A stretch of DNA of 64,000 nt from Oreocharis arfaki. Lineage: Eukaryota; Chordata; Aves; Passeriformes; Paramythiidae. Location of the stretch: contig VZRR01007833.1 in the NCBI GenBank assembly GCA_013398015.1, positions 1,939,459 through 2,003,458 of the forward strand, read 5' to 3'. This document shows positions 35,367 to 48,500 of the stretch, piece after piece. A program made the translations under genes and the position numbers. A model generated the notes under the pieces. The model was given only the letters and a program-made list of their open reading frames with translations, searched no databases and was not told where the DNA came from. The first letter of the stretch is position 1, and every line of letters begins with the position of its first letter.

Positions 35367-38300
35367 CTGAAAATCAACAAAGGAAATGCATTATACTTTT
35401 ATTTGCCGGGGGAGAGGAGATGGAACATGATGACATCTAAAAGCTTAAACAGTCATTTTTAGGAAAAAACCAAAAAGAAAGAAGAAATCGGCACTTGTCA
35501 TATCCATCCTGCTCACACTATCAACCAGCAGTAACAGTTTCATTGGACTTCCAAGACATTTCTGCATTACAAAGTTAACAAGTAGTCATAATAAACATTT
35601 TGTTGGCATTCCTGGTGAAACTCTGTTTCTATAAACAAGCAGGTATCTTCCCAAAGAGTCTGAAACATGCAGCCCAGCAGGTGTGGAGGAGTAACAGGCC
35701 ATGAAAGCTCACAAATCCCTGTCAGCAGAACAGTGTTTTTCTCTTTGTTGGAGTTAATTATCTACGAGCACAATCCATAAGCCATATTTTGGGCAACTAG
35801 AATTACAGAAGACAGTTTTACTTTATTCAAAAAAATAATTGCCGTGGAATGAGGATTCACACATTTTTGGAAAACTGATGATTTTCCATCTTTCCTCTTT
35901 TTCAGATTTGAGAAATAAGTAACAGCAGCACCCCCAAGGAAGCATTTGAAGTCAAGGCCAGAGCTCTAAGAGCAAAGGCAGTGTAGCCCTGAGAACATCT
36001 CGCAGTGCCCAGCTCCTCCCGCAGCCCAGGGCCCTCCAGCTCCCTGGCAGGGGAGATTAAAGCCTGGCTACAACCACTTCTCCAGAGCTGAAGAAAAATA
36101 GTTTGGTAAGAGATGAGGTACTACAGACATCTGGAGTATTAAAATTTGCTGCGAAGTGTGGAAAAGAAAGATAGAAGATGGACTGTGATTCAAGCCTGTA
36201 AGAGACCCTATTTACTGAATCTAATGGAGGGGAAAGGATTACAGATGAAAGAACAAATTGGAAATAAAAAGATGCAAAAATGCAGCAAAGGATATCCAGC
36301 ATTGTTTGGTTGTTGAGGTGGTTTTTCCAGATAATCCAGATGCTGATATAAGATTTATTAAGAAGCTCAGAACCTTTACTGTAAACAAAACTTGAATAGA
36401 GATGTTGTTTCGCTTTGTTGACCGACATGTGATTTGTACAGTATTTAGATAAATGTTAACAAATATTACAGGCTGAAGAGAGCAAAAAACAAACCCCAAA
36501 ACATTTATGTCCAATTGGAAATATAATACTGCAAGGTAAGTGTAATTTAATTGCTACTCCCTACACAAGGAGTATATAGTATATATAGTAACTGTAATCA
36601 ACATCTCCAAGTTTTTCTTTAATTCTATCAAATACACCAAGAGCTCCTGTCCCTTTGCAACACCATTTAAAAAACAAGTATTGGCACACTCAGTTACCAA
36701 AACTCCTTCTGCAAACATACTTGCTTGCCTAGGTCAATCCAGGAAACTGATGCACAAGAAAAGTCTTTATATTTCCTAGGACAAAGTAAGTGCAAATTAG
36801 TTTATAACTTGTTCTGAACAGATTTTTCCCTGCAGATAGATTTAAAGCCTGCAGATTTGGTGCTATGTATCCTACAGTCAAAGAGACAGAACCGAGGAAA
36901 AGCTGCGGAGTTCCAATTCACACGAAAAAATATCTCAACTCTGGGTTCATAGAATGGAGCTATTTTGAGTCAACTGGAATCACCATATGTGCATCCATGA
37001 GTAAATGCCAAACCCTGTGCTTCACATTAGCAGCAAAACACACAGAACAGAAAACTGAATCTTGGCTTACCTGATTATTTTTTAATAACAGCAGCCATAG
37101 ATTCATTGAGATTGGTAATGCAACCTTGTGTTTGTGATCCACAACTGTGAGTTTAAGTACTCGGATAACATTCTGTCCCTGAAATTTCCTCTAATTCAGC
37201 AAATTTCCATAGCTGAGATAATCTGGTTCTAGTTTCTAAACTTGCACAGATTGGATTTAAAAAGATTTAAGGAATTTTATGTGCTGCAGACTGGGTGGGG
37301 GAGCAAATCAGAGCCCATCCTTATAAATCCCACCTCCTTCACCTCCCCTTATAGCTGGATGTTAATTTATTGTGTCCCATGTAGGACAGGAAAAAGGAGG
37401 AAAAAAAAGCAGGACGGCAGTCCTTAGGAGCTGCTCTGTTCTTTGGAGAGAAAATAGGGTCTGGTAAGCAAACTGATTAATTGACATCAAATCCCAACAC
37501 TGGCTATAGACTGGATTGCAATACAGACCAACACAGTATTTGCAGATTTTAATAGGAGGAACACAAATGAGGTTCTGCCCTAAAATTATCTACAGTTGAG
37601 GGGCAGAGCATTAGCTGGGTTTGTAATTTAAAGTTCAAACAGCTCACAAAACATCTCATATAAGAAAACCTACCAACTTTAGTACCATTTATAGGGGAAA
37701 AAAATGGACACCTACTTTAGCAGACAGGAAGTAAAAGGACTTGCACGTAAGAGTGGAGGATAAAATGTCATACCTATGTTCTTCACCCTCAGGACTGCTG
37801 TCCCCATCTAAACACTCAGTACTGAAATGTATGTTCTTCTCCATCATATTAGCAACATTATACCCCAATAATCATCCTAAAGTCCAGTAATCCTCGTCCT
37901 GACAAGTGGTCACCACTTTGTCTATGCAGCTATTGTCCCTTTTCAGAGGGAAAAGGGTTATTACCAGCTGTGAGATGGATGCCCAGTACTGCACAGACAT
38001 GAGCTTTTCAGTCAGCAGATCATAAAACCAGTCAGTGCTGTGCTCTTACTGCTTTCATTTGCACAGCCTAAAGGATAAGTCATAAACCACCCCAACTTAT
38101 CAAGCAAAGTAATTCCTGGGTTTTATGATGGCAGCCTCCTGAATCTCGATACATGAAAAATCACTGCATCCCTTGTTTTGGGTTCTGACTTGAAAATCAC
38201 CATATGTAAACCCACTAAATTGACTTGTAATGAGTAGAGATATTTCTGGGAATAGGATCTACTCAACTTAATCCAATTTCTCTAACAGGCATCAAGAGTT

Positions 38301-41300
38301 CCAACTGCTTCTTGCTGGCAGTGTAGATGGAGATAGGAGGCTTTACTCTGCCCATGACAAGAAGAAATAATTTCTTTTCTTTTAAAAAGAAGGTAAAAGA
38401 ATGTGATTTTTTTTCTTTAATTATTGATATCATTGTTGTCAAAAGACCCCAGGAACAGCTGTCAAAATAACTTGTAATCAAATTCAGGCCAGGAAATTGG
38501 ATTAGAAGGGTGGCGGTGAGAAAATCTACGTTCGACACGCAAAGTGGACACACTGTTAGTGGAAATGTAAAATGAAAATTTATTTCTTAAACAAGCTTCT
38601 GTTGACTGTTGTATCAACAGAATTCCTGCAACCAACAAACACTGGCCTCTTCCCACAACTTTCACAGCAGCTTTGTGCAGCAACTCCCTCCACAGCTCAA
38701 GCAGAAGAACCAATGGATGAATCCGACAAAGTCTGTGAGAAAAGTTTTGCCTTGCCTGTGGCATAACAGTGGTACAAATCATTCTTGGATGTGGAAGTGC
38801 TTTATTTTTTTTTGAGAAAAGTCAGGACCTTTCCTAGAAAAACAGGATCTTTGAAGACTCATATAAGAGACTTGCCAGAACAAGAGCTTTTTCCAGCTGT
38901 TTTTCACCTCAATTGTATACACAAATTTATATGAACATCATAACCTCAGGGTTCCTGTGACTGCAGCAAACACCAACTCTCCCCACCAACGGAAAACACT
39001 CACAGTTACATATGCTTCTTTGTTAGGATGAAAGAGGAAATGTTTATGCCTCAGGCAGAAAGGTATCAATCAAAATTATCTTACTAAAAACTCTGGGTAT
39101 AACTAAAAGAATTACTGCATCCAGCTACTGCTTAATCCCTGAGGACCAAAACCTACACACAGCTCTTGGTAACAATTAATTTTGGCAAGTCAGACCGATG
39201 TCTCGGACACTCAAATCAAGGGAGAACTCACTGCTGCCATAAAGGGGAGCTCCTGCTTCTTCCTTCTGCTCCCTCCAGCCTCTGCCCCATGGTCTCCAGG
39301 TATGGTCCCACCTCCACCTTTCCACCAGCTCTGGTGTTTGCCGGACTTTTCCAAGGTGTGATTCCCTGAAAAGTGACCCAGAACCACGAAGCTCTTTGGC
39401 TAGGGCAGGTTCTGTTGGGCTGAGGAGCTATGGAGGTGCACAGGACATTTATGTGAGCACTGGGCAGCAGGAACAGAGCCCCAGCAGGAACAGCAGCAGC
39501 TGTACAGCTCTTTCTGCAGGGGTCACTTACAGCTCTGCCCCAATAATTCCATTAAAGGCACTTCAACAGCACCAGCCCAAATCAAATAAAGCTACGAGAA
39601 GGTGCAGATTCATCATATTATCCAGTAACTGAGAACCTGTAGATGAATCCTAAGACAAAAGGTGGACAACCTGACCAACATCTATATTTGGAACAAATTA
39701 GTCTCTCCTAGGAAACTTTTGTTAAGACAGAGGTGGGAAAAGCACTGAAAGAAAGTGCCTGAGGTGATAAAGGACAGGAAGGGAGAAAAAACAAACAAAA
39801 GCAACCCCACACAACCTTGAAAATCCTGACTTGAAGCACAAGGGAGGATACCAGAGGGAGCAACAATTCTCCTGCCTACAAACAGACCAGGCTGTGCTTG
39901 TGGATGATCCAAGAGCCATAAGCCAAGGTCTGCAACCAGAATTTTGCTCTCCCTCGTAACTAGTGCCTCAGTGGCCCAGGCTGTTAAAATCTACCACAGC
40001 ATCTGTAAAAATGTAGCAGCTGATATTAAGATTACCATTCATTTAACAGAAAATCCAAAGCAGCTTTGTACAATTATCAGAAATATAAACTGAAATTACG
40101 CAGAGGCAGCTGTTCCCTTTTTCCAGAAAACTCAACACACACCTGCTTTCTGCATGTTATCTTATGTCTAAAGTTTAAAACCCATTAAATAACCAACTAG
40201 GGAGCAAAGAGTCTTGGCCTGCCTACTGAACTATGATATTGTGCAGGTGTGATCTTAATAATAACAATTATTAGAAATCGAATGAGAAATTGGTCCACTT
40301 TTGAAGCATGAATCAAAAAGATTCCCTAGTCTTGTTTACTGGTTAATGATATATAAGTTAGTCCATGCTACAGTGATTTAAATACAATTAAATAAAAGAT
40401 TTTTGCTTTTCTTGATAATGCTGTTTACACAGATTTTAAAGTTCTATATTAATCAGTTAACAACTAAATGCTATTTACTCCATTAGCATTAGAAGATACT
40501 TCTTATTTGATTCAATTTACCAAGCTACTTAGTAAGCAGATTACCAGAGAAAAGAGTATGATAAATCAGAATACAAAAGCATAACCTGCAGTTATTCTAC
40601 CTCTTCCAAAATTAATTAGAGACTGAATGCATCTCACTGTCTGTGCAAGTTATGTCCTACTACCAAGTGTAGACATCATTAAAACATTGACTGGACAGAA
40701 ACAGCATCAAATGCACCAGAAGACATCTGTAGCCTTTCTCGATAAAGTTTCCTCCAATTTGGGAGGAAAATCCCAAAACTGTGAACCAAATAAAAGACTC
40801 TCAGGTTTGCTCTGGTTCATCTTGCTGCAATTTTACAAGAGTGATCTGCTCTCCTATTTTCTGTCCTGCCCTTCTGTCAGAGGTGCTGCTCCAGCAGCAG
40901 AGCACAGGTTCACACTCCCTCCCTTCAGCTGGGCCCTGAGCTCCCAGGAACCATCACTGGTGGCACCAGGACATGGCTGGGCAGCCCTGGGACCAAGGCA
41001 CCACCACCCCACCTCCCCTCACTGGCTGCTGCACAGCCAACAGCCTGCAGAGAGGAAGGAAAGGCAGAGACAGCCTTAAAGCACCAGAACATACCTGTCA
41101 AACATCCATTCCAGACATACACACACCTCAGAACACAGAGCATTATCTGGACAACAGTAATGCTGAACATCAGAAACAAAAACTGAAACTTGCCCCCAGT
41201 CTCCTTAAATACCTCATTTTCTTTACTGGGACATTTTGCATGCGACAACCTCTCAAGCACTTTTAAAGAGCAGTATAGTGCCCTTCTTTTTCTCACTCAG

Positions 41301-44300
41301 GGCCTAAGATAGGACACTACCACTGCTCATAAGACAGTTGACGGGCTTCTAAAGAGGACACCTTTCACAGGAATAGGCATGTGAGAAGCCAAGGTGTATT
41401 ATTAGCAACTATCCCTCCCCCTCCTTTTATATTTTAAATTCTGAGCAATACTCTAAGGCTCTTTAATCCTGCCTCACCTTCTCCTGTGAGTTCACTCCTG
41501 AATGCAATAGAAACACTGAGCTGACAGTGACAAAGAATAACAAGATAATTCCTTTAAGAATGTAGTTGCATAAATGAGAATAAGATGCATGTCTAGAGCA
41601 GTCTTTTATTCTACATATTGATAGGAAACTACAGTATTCAAATACTTATGGAGATCAGGAGTTTGTTATAATTTGTTATCCATAAACTCAAAAAATAAAA
41701 CTTGAAACGTACCCTGAAAAAACTCTGCCACTACACAATGCCTCTTCAGAGTACTCTGGTCCCCAGCAGGGTCAGCTGTTCCATTCTGCACAAAGCACTG
41801 CCATTCTCCTGTCAAGTTCCCTTCTTGCACTTCACTGCGGACTTTATCCATAAAGACAATCAGAGCCAAGTACATCAAAGGAAGTAAACACCTTTGGTTT
41901 TCTTCTGGAAAATGAAACAGTTCTCTGGATGTAGCTCCTGCTACAGTGCAACATGACAAAGGGGTTCTTGTAAGGTGCTTCCAGCTCAATACCAAATCTG
42001 GCAGACTACAGGCACTGTTCTTTTAACCATTTAGAAAAGGAAAAGTTTGGGCATACTAGGATACTACCTAAGGAAAAAAAAATCCCACTACAATCCTTGT
42101 TTTGACTAGAGGAGCTACCCAACACGAAGCACAATGAAAGTCCAAGTTGCAGGGTTTCTGATGAAATGACAGTTCTAGCACTGAACAATCCGTGGTGGAT
42201 GAAAACCAACCTGGCTAACATTCACATAGTGTTATTATAAAAAACAGCTCTGTGGCTAGGCCACCCTCATTAAGGGAATAAAAATAGTCTTAAATGGTTC
42301 ATATACTATTTAAAGTTGTAGCTCTATTAGGATCTATTCTCACTTTTTTTTTTGTAGCTTTAGAGAGAGAAAGAAAAAAATAATTTCCCAGACAGACTTC
42401 AAAACAGCTCACTAAACACTATTTTTATATAATTGTCTCCTGGCAAGCATCTGCACAGGATAACATACATTGGCAGACAAAAGCCATTTCAGCTTGAACA
42501 CTGTTAGAGCATTAACCTTTCCAAAATGCCATACCTCAGAGAGAGCAAAGCATTAGGTTAGTGGAAAATCCATCTGTTGAATGGCTAAGCCTCTCCTCCC
42601 CAAAGAACACGCCTGTCCAAAGGCATGAGGAAAGAACTATTTAGACATGCTTATGAAATACAGCATGACATATCCTTAGTTTTTGCTAGCATAGTTCTGT
42701 GGGCTTGGGAGGGGAAAAATGAATGCCCTTCTCACATGACATTGCTGTACCAGCAAAAGCTCTGTAGAAACAACAATGCTGACGAAGATTTTGGTGGCTT
42801 AGCTTTCATCATTCAGAGAAACCCAACTGACAGCAGAAAAACTCCTCTTGGCTCTTGAGCTGTGTCTAGGGCTGATATTCAGAAAATTGTGTCCACGTGC
42901 CCACACCAGCACCCTCCCACAACTTCCAGCCATTTTATCCTCCAAGCAATCCCCAAACCTGCCCTCCTATCTTCACGTTGTTCATATTGCATGGGCACCC
43001 ATCCTCCTTTATCAACTCCTTTTGACATCTTGCATATTTTTTCCCCACAAATTTTTTACTCACTTTTACCTATACCTTTAGAAAGCTTCCAACAGTTCCA
43101 AGAGATGCACACTGTAATGCCACATAGCACAAAAGTCTGTTTCACCATATAATCTTTAATATTTATCTCTATGCAGCTATTTAATACCTTCAAGTCAGAT
43201 ATTAATAAAGTCAGTCAGATCACGGGCCCAAATCCAAAGTATCTACCTGTTTTCAACTATCAAATAGCAATAGTTGTCTTATTAAAAATGATCCTTAAAA
43301 ACTGAAGAAGAATCATCTGTTACTACATCATTCTGTGAAGCCTCATTTCTAGTGTTAAGGCCTTAAAATGGAATAAGAAGAGTAATAATATGCTTTTTTT
43401 GTGTCAATTGGAAATCAATAGTTTGGGAAAAAAATGGTTTTCTCTTTATGAGGCTGTCGATGCTTGCTAAAGGTCAGAGGTTTTATAGCACAATAAAGTA
43501 TAAGTACAGCCTGAGCTATTTACAGTTGCTTTAAAAGAATTTTAAATTTAAAAAAAAAAATCGGAAACTTGTTTTATATTACCCAACTGTAAACTAACCA
43601 AAGGTATCTTCAAAATCTTTTAAGCTCAGCATTGATTGATTTTTGGTGTATTAGAAACAGGACAGAAGTAAGAGAATATAAATATTTAAAGTTCAGATGA
43701 TGTAAAAAAAATTATCTTGCTACTCAAAACATTTCATAGAAAACATGTAAGATCAAATAAAGTCATGCCATCTACAAGTCCCCAGATGATAGAGTAGCAA
43801 ACTAAAACCTCAAAATAGTCAAAGATTGATTTTTTTTTTCCCAGTTATTTTAAGTAAATGAACTGAAGCATTGCCTGTTACTATTTCCAGTGGAGATCCT
43901 CCACATAGCAGCTTTCTTAAAAGACACAAATCTCCATTTCATTTAGAAAACAGCCATCCACAACTGCACACAGTAGCTAACAATTTTCTGTACATAAATC
44001 AGGTTTCATTCTTAGAATAGCTAAGTTAACATTTGTCCATCATATTTCCATCTGTAACATGAAAAAGTGTCTCTAAAACTGACACAGATTTCCACAGAGA
44101 TGGTAGGAACAGACTCCTGGAGTTACCAGGCCAGGTTAAAGATTCTGCTTAGGGCCCTAAGATACTCAAGATTATGCAAAGGATTTAGTTTTCCAAAAAG
44201 TTAAGTTGAAGCAAAAGCTTCAACTCTTTAACCCTTTCTTTCCATCTTATAACAAAATTCACTAGCTTGGTAAATTACTGTACAATTATGGTCTTTCCCT

Positions 44301-45248
44301 GCATAAAATAAAGACAAAAATCACCAAAGTAAACAAGAGAAACATGACAAAACCTTCGCTGGGGCACTATCAATGCTCTCACCTAAGCCCTGTTGCCATA
44401 GCTTCACAAATACCACACCACATCACCACCATACACACAAACATCCTTTGGTTGTTTAAAAATCTGGTGATTACAGACATCACGTAAAACCAGATCAGAA
44501 TATCAAAACTGTCTTTCTTACAAACTTTAATCCTCTAGCAGTGTATTTTTGCTTAGATTCTAACAAAGCCACAGCAGGTCTGATGTCAGCAGTACTGATA
44601 GTGCAGAAACTTGATAAAAATTAAATGACTGATCTTCATGGACTCAAATGTCATCAATTTAACAGCCATCCAATATTACTTTTTATCTCAACAAAAATAC
44701 ATTTGGTCCACAACACAAGACAGTCATCAACATCCTGCACAAGAAAAACAAAAACATTTTCATGTAGCCTACTATAAATACTGTTGCTGTTTTGGTTTGA
44801 AATCTATTTTTCAGTTCAAAACTTATCTTTATTTAAAAAAATTAAGCTTACTTGTAGTTCCTCTTTGGAATGGAGATAACAGTAACCCTTTAATAAAAAC
44901 ACACTAAAAATATTTAAGCATCTCTCCCATTTCTGCTACCCTGGGAAACTGTTTTAGCAGAGATATTTATAATGGTTTTCCAATCACAGCACAAATAAAA
45001 TACCCAGTAAATAAAAATTAGCAAGAATGCTATTATTAAATGAGGAGATATAAGAAAAAAATCTTTTTCAAGTCAATGTTTAAAGAAAGAAGAGATTTAG
45101 GGATGCTAATGATCTCTGCTAATTGATTAGGCCTAGGATGGCTTTTGTGGAAAAAGGGAAACCAAACGCAAACTACAATTTGTCTCGAGACGTTTCATCC
45201 TTCTCCTCTCCGGCAGCGTTTCGATGCCCTGTTCCAGGACTCACATAC
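35367..45248 (-). other. R3HDM1: 5' intron between proposed leader exons
   Basis: About 9.9 kb of AT-rich intron. I see no transposon with clear ends and no supported exon. A minus-strand acceptor/donor pair at 37,071-37,144 was considered and rejected. A few GC-richer patches (about 36.0, 39.2-39.6 and 40.9-41.1 kb) carry overlapping open frames on both strands without recognisable protein similarity. Confidence 0.6.
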
Positions 45249-45504
45249 CTGCATGCTGTCGGCATTTTGCTCCATTATTCAGTCCCCGGGGCCGTGCTCT
45301 CCATCCCCCCGGGCCGGGAGCCCCGCGGAGCGGCCGCCCGGCGGCTGCGGCGGCGCTGCCCGGAGCTCGGAGACAATGGGAAGCCACAGCTGGGAGCCGC
45401 GCTGGCACTGCCACTGTCACTGCCACTGTCACTGCCACCCAGCACCGCCACCCAGGGAGCTCCTCCTCGGCAATTCGCAACCTCCCGAAGCTCTCCGGGT
45501 GCTA
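45249..45504 (-). promoter_or_regulatory. R3HDM1: Internal CpG island: proposed alternative promoter and first exon
   Basis: A ~250-base island of very high GC and dense CpG lies inside otherwise AT-rich intron. On the minus strand it ends in the strong donor ATGCAG|GTATGTGAG at 45,249. CpG island plus donor in gene orientation is the usual picture of an alternative first exon. The upper boundary is only where the base composition falls; no start site or TATA box is visible. Two AUGs lie in the proposed exon. ATG at 45,304 opens a 9-codon ORF ending in TAA, and that stop overlaps by one base (TAATG) the next ATG at 45,275, which has a good context (A at -3, G at +4) and stays open to the donor. 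Both islands could be active in different tissues. Confidence 0.55.
45406..45438. repeat. 12-bp tandem repeat in the CpG island
   Basis: The unit CACTGCCACTGT occurs 2.75 times with no mismatch. On the gene strand it reads as alternating GTGGCA/GTGACA within the presumed 5' leader. It is a short array that may vary in copy number between individuals. Confidence 0.85.
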
Positions 45505-48500
45505 GAAAATGGCTGGACAGATTTTAATCACTTTCTCCATTAACAGTCAGACTACTCTAAAATGAAAGTTTTTACACCACGCTGCGAGAATTTTGATGTG
45601 ACAAAGAAGCAGGACAAAAACCTTCATACTGTAAAGATATTAATTTCCTCTCTAGACAGTTTTATTTCTTCACTTTGGCATTGTGAACACAACACAAAAA
45701 GTCATCAGTAAGTTAGTCCACAGTGCCAGCAGATAAACACACTTGTCACTGGCAGTATGAATGCTATGATAATTTTCTGGACTGGCACTATCAGAAACCA
45801 AATATGGAAGAAAAACGTCTTCTAAACAGAGGGGTAAAACAAAGCCAGTTATATGAAAATTATCATACTTCCAAAAGCAGTGCCCAGACCAGGAATCTGC
45901 AGTTCTGTTGCTTGTGAGAAACCTCTATCCCTATGCAGCTGCAGCATCGCCCCTGTGCTCAGCAGCACTGCTGCACGCTGATAATCATAATCCCCTTTCT
46001 GGACTCTCTGGAGACCTCTCCGAGGGATCCTGCACACCAAGTTAGGTTGCAAGGAGAATGGGGCAGTATTTTTAATCTGCAGGCTCCAGAGAGGGGAATT
46101 ACCATCTTGGGAGGCTGCAATTCCTGACAAACAAGAGATCAGTATCCTATGTATTTATTTAAATGACAAGATTTAAAAAAAAAAATATATAGACACACTA
46201 ATTTCTACAATGTAACAAACATAGGCAATAAAAAAATCTAAAACAACCATGGAAAGATTTAGACCTGTCACAGACTGCAGCAGTCTCAGTATGAAAATAG
46301 ATTTTTATAAATATAAATAAATAACAAATATATATCATATGTAAGTATATTAAAAACTTCCTTTCATATCAAGACTGCTGCAGTTTGTAACAGATCCAAA
46401 TCTTTCTATGCTTGCTATTCTCCTCTTCTGCCACCCCTGTGCTCCATCTTTAAAGCCTTCACTCCTGCCCACACATGGCAGTGTCACACACTCCACACAT
46501 CTTGGCTGTTGTCCTTGACCAGTAACATCATGGGGGGGGTGGGAAGTCAATCTTCTTGATTTAGCTGAAGACAGCAGCTCTTGGAATTCCTGTTTTCTCT
46601 TGTGCACTGAGTTCAGTGTAACTGCTGGCTATGCCCCTCCTCTACACACCAGCTCCCTCCCTACCTCAGCACACACCCCCACCACCCCTGAGGTCCCATC
46701 CCAAACTCGAGGAAAATACACACAAAAGACATCATTCTGGGAGGCCCTTGCTATTTTTGCTGCGGTTCCAGCTGGTCTGCAATGAGAGCATTATTTCTCA
46801 TGGAAAAGCCTTCCTCAGCAGGATGCTAGACAAGAAAATTACTTTTATTTTCCTAATTGTATAATGAATTCCAAATAGGTGATCACCTATGTGCACAAGC
46901 CATTCATTGCAGGGTCCATACTCTGAATGCTGCCAAAGAATAGTTTTCAGTTTCTGAACACATTACACAGATTACATTAATGTCAGAATAATCTTTTAAG
47001 CAGTCTCCTCACACCACACTAGGAAAATGTGTCTGTGTGCATGTCTAGCCACTGTTATAATCAGATTTGGTATTCACATGCACCATGGCAGAGCACCTAG
47101 GAGTGTTTTTATAATCAGTTAAGATCAGCAACAAGATGCAGCTAGCCCCAAACAGGAAATAAAGTAGTACCCAATGGAGAAAGAACTGAGCAATGAACCT
47201 TTGTTATACTCTGCACTGCCCCTTGGAATATTTTTGTTAATTTTTCTAAAACTCACACATCCACACATTATAGAGAGTCGGGACTTCTCTAAGTCCTATC
47301 CTGGAGACTCATCCTACAAGAGAGGGAAGACTGGTCTGGGTTTACTTGCTCATAAGCAAAACCTTTCTATCCCCTACACACATGTAATGGTCTGCTCAAA
47401 GTGATGGATTAAATACTGGAATAGCACTCATTACCTGAACCTTTCCTGTGTGAGAAATGTATTTTATAAACACTCATCTGATGTTGTGCATTCAGCTTAT
47501 ACAAAGATCATGCCATGTGCAAATGAACATAGGCATCTCATGTTAACCTATGTGAAACAGCGTAACAATGCAAATGAAATATCATAAAAATAATGCTGCA
47601 ATTTCCCCCTTAAATTAGTCAAGATACATAATCAATATGCTTAAGTGCAGTAAAAACTTATATCGTGGAAACAGGAGCTGGAGCACTCAGGGCTAGTTTA
47701 CAATTGCAACCCTGACTTAGCTGACTAAGTTAACTCAAAACATGTAAATTGCATCTCTACTACCAAATGCACACAATTACATTTGCTGAAATACCATCTA
47801 AGAAGAGGCATCATAAGCTCAGAAACAGATAAGCAAATAAAAAGTTCCAATTCAATTTAAGTTTCAAAGCCATACCACAGATCAAACACACAAGACAGGT
47901 ATTCAAGAGATAAATGAGAAACAATCTAGAAAGCCATCAGATGCTTGCCAAAGGAGAAAGGATTCTAGACCTAAGGAAAAAAGTGAAGATATGCAACACC
48001 ACGTTTTCAAAAGCATTCTCCTGACAATACCCTCTGTCATAGTTGTACTTAAAACTGCAGTATGAATAAGCGATAGAAATGAATCTTTATTTTTTTAACT
48101 CCTAACAAACTTACACAGCTCAGTAAGAGGCAAAAGTGCACCATCAAGTGTCTGCAAATCAGTGTCTGACTCAGAGCAGAAAAGACTGGACTGTCCTGAA
48201 TGAAATTTTTCTTAAAACTTGAAAAGGAGTATTGACACAGAGACAGAAATCCAAACTGATAAAAGGTTCTGCTACATAGGATATACTCGGGAAGCAGATG
48301 CTCCCAGCCCTGCAACACCCAAGCACTTGAGGCACAAGGGCCCTATTCCCCCAAAACAACTCCCAGCAAGACTTACAGGACTGAAAAGGCAGGACACAAA
48401 CTCTTGGAGGACACACACACTGAAATGTTCTAACTCACAACACCCTTTCCTTTCAGAAGAAAGAAAAAGAGATGAGAAAGAAAATTAGTTCTTTGAAGAT

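Noticed and set aside
37071..37144. Minus-strand acceptor/donor pair enclosing 74 bases (possible leader exon)
   Set aside because: The donor is good but the acceptor lacks a clear pyrimidine tract and the interior is A-rich; no other support.
40627..41296. Open frames of 150 codons (plus) and 123 codons (minus)
   Set aside because: Open on both strands with no recognisable protein family and no start or splice context; treated as intronic noise.
45123..45543. Plus-strand open frames of 134 and 132 codons
   Set aside because: Caused by the CpG island and its 12-bp repeat; the donor and ATGs that make sense are on the minus strand.
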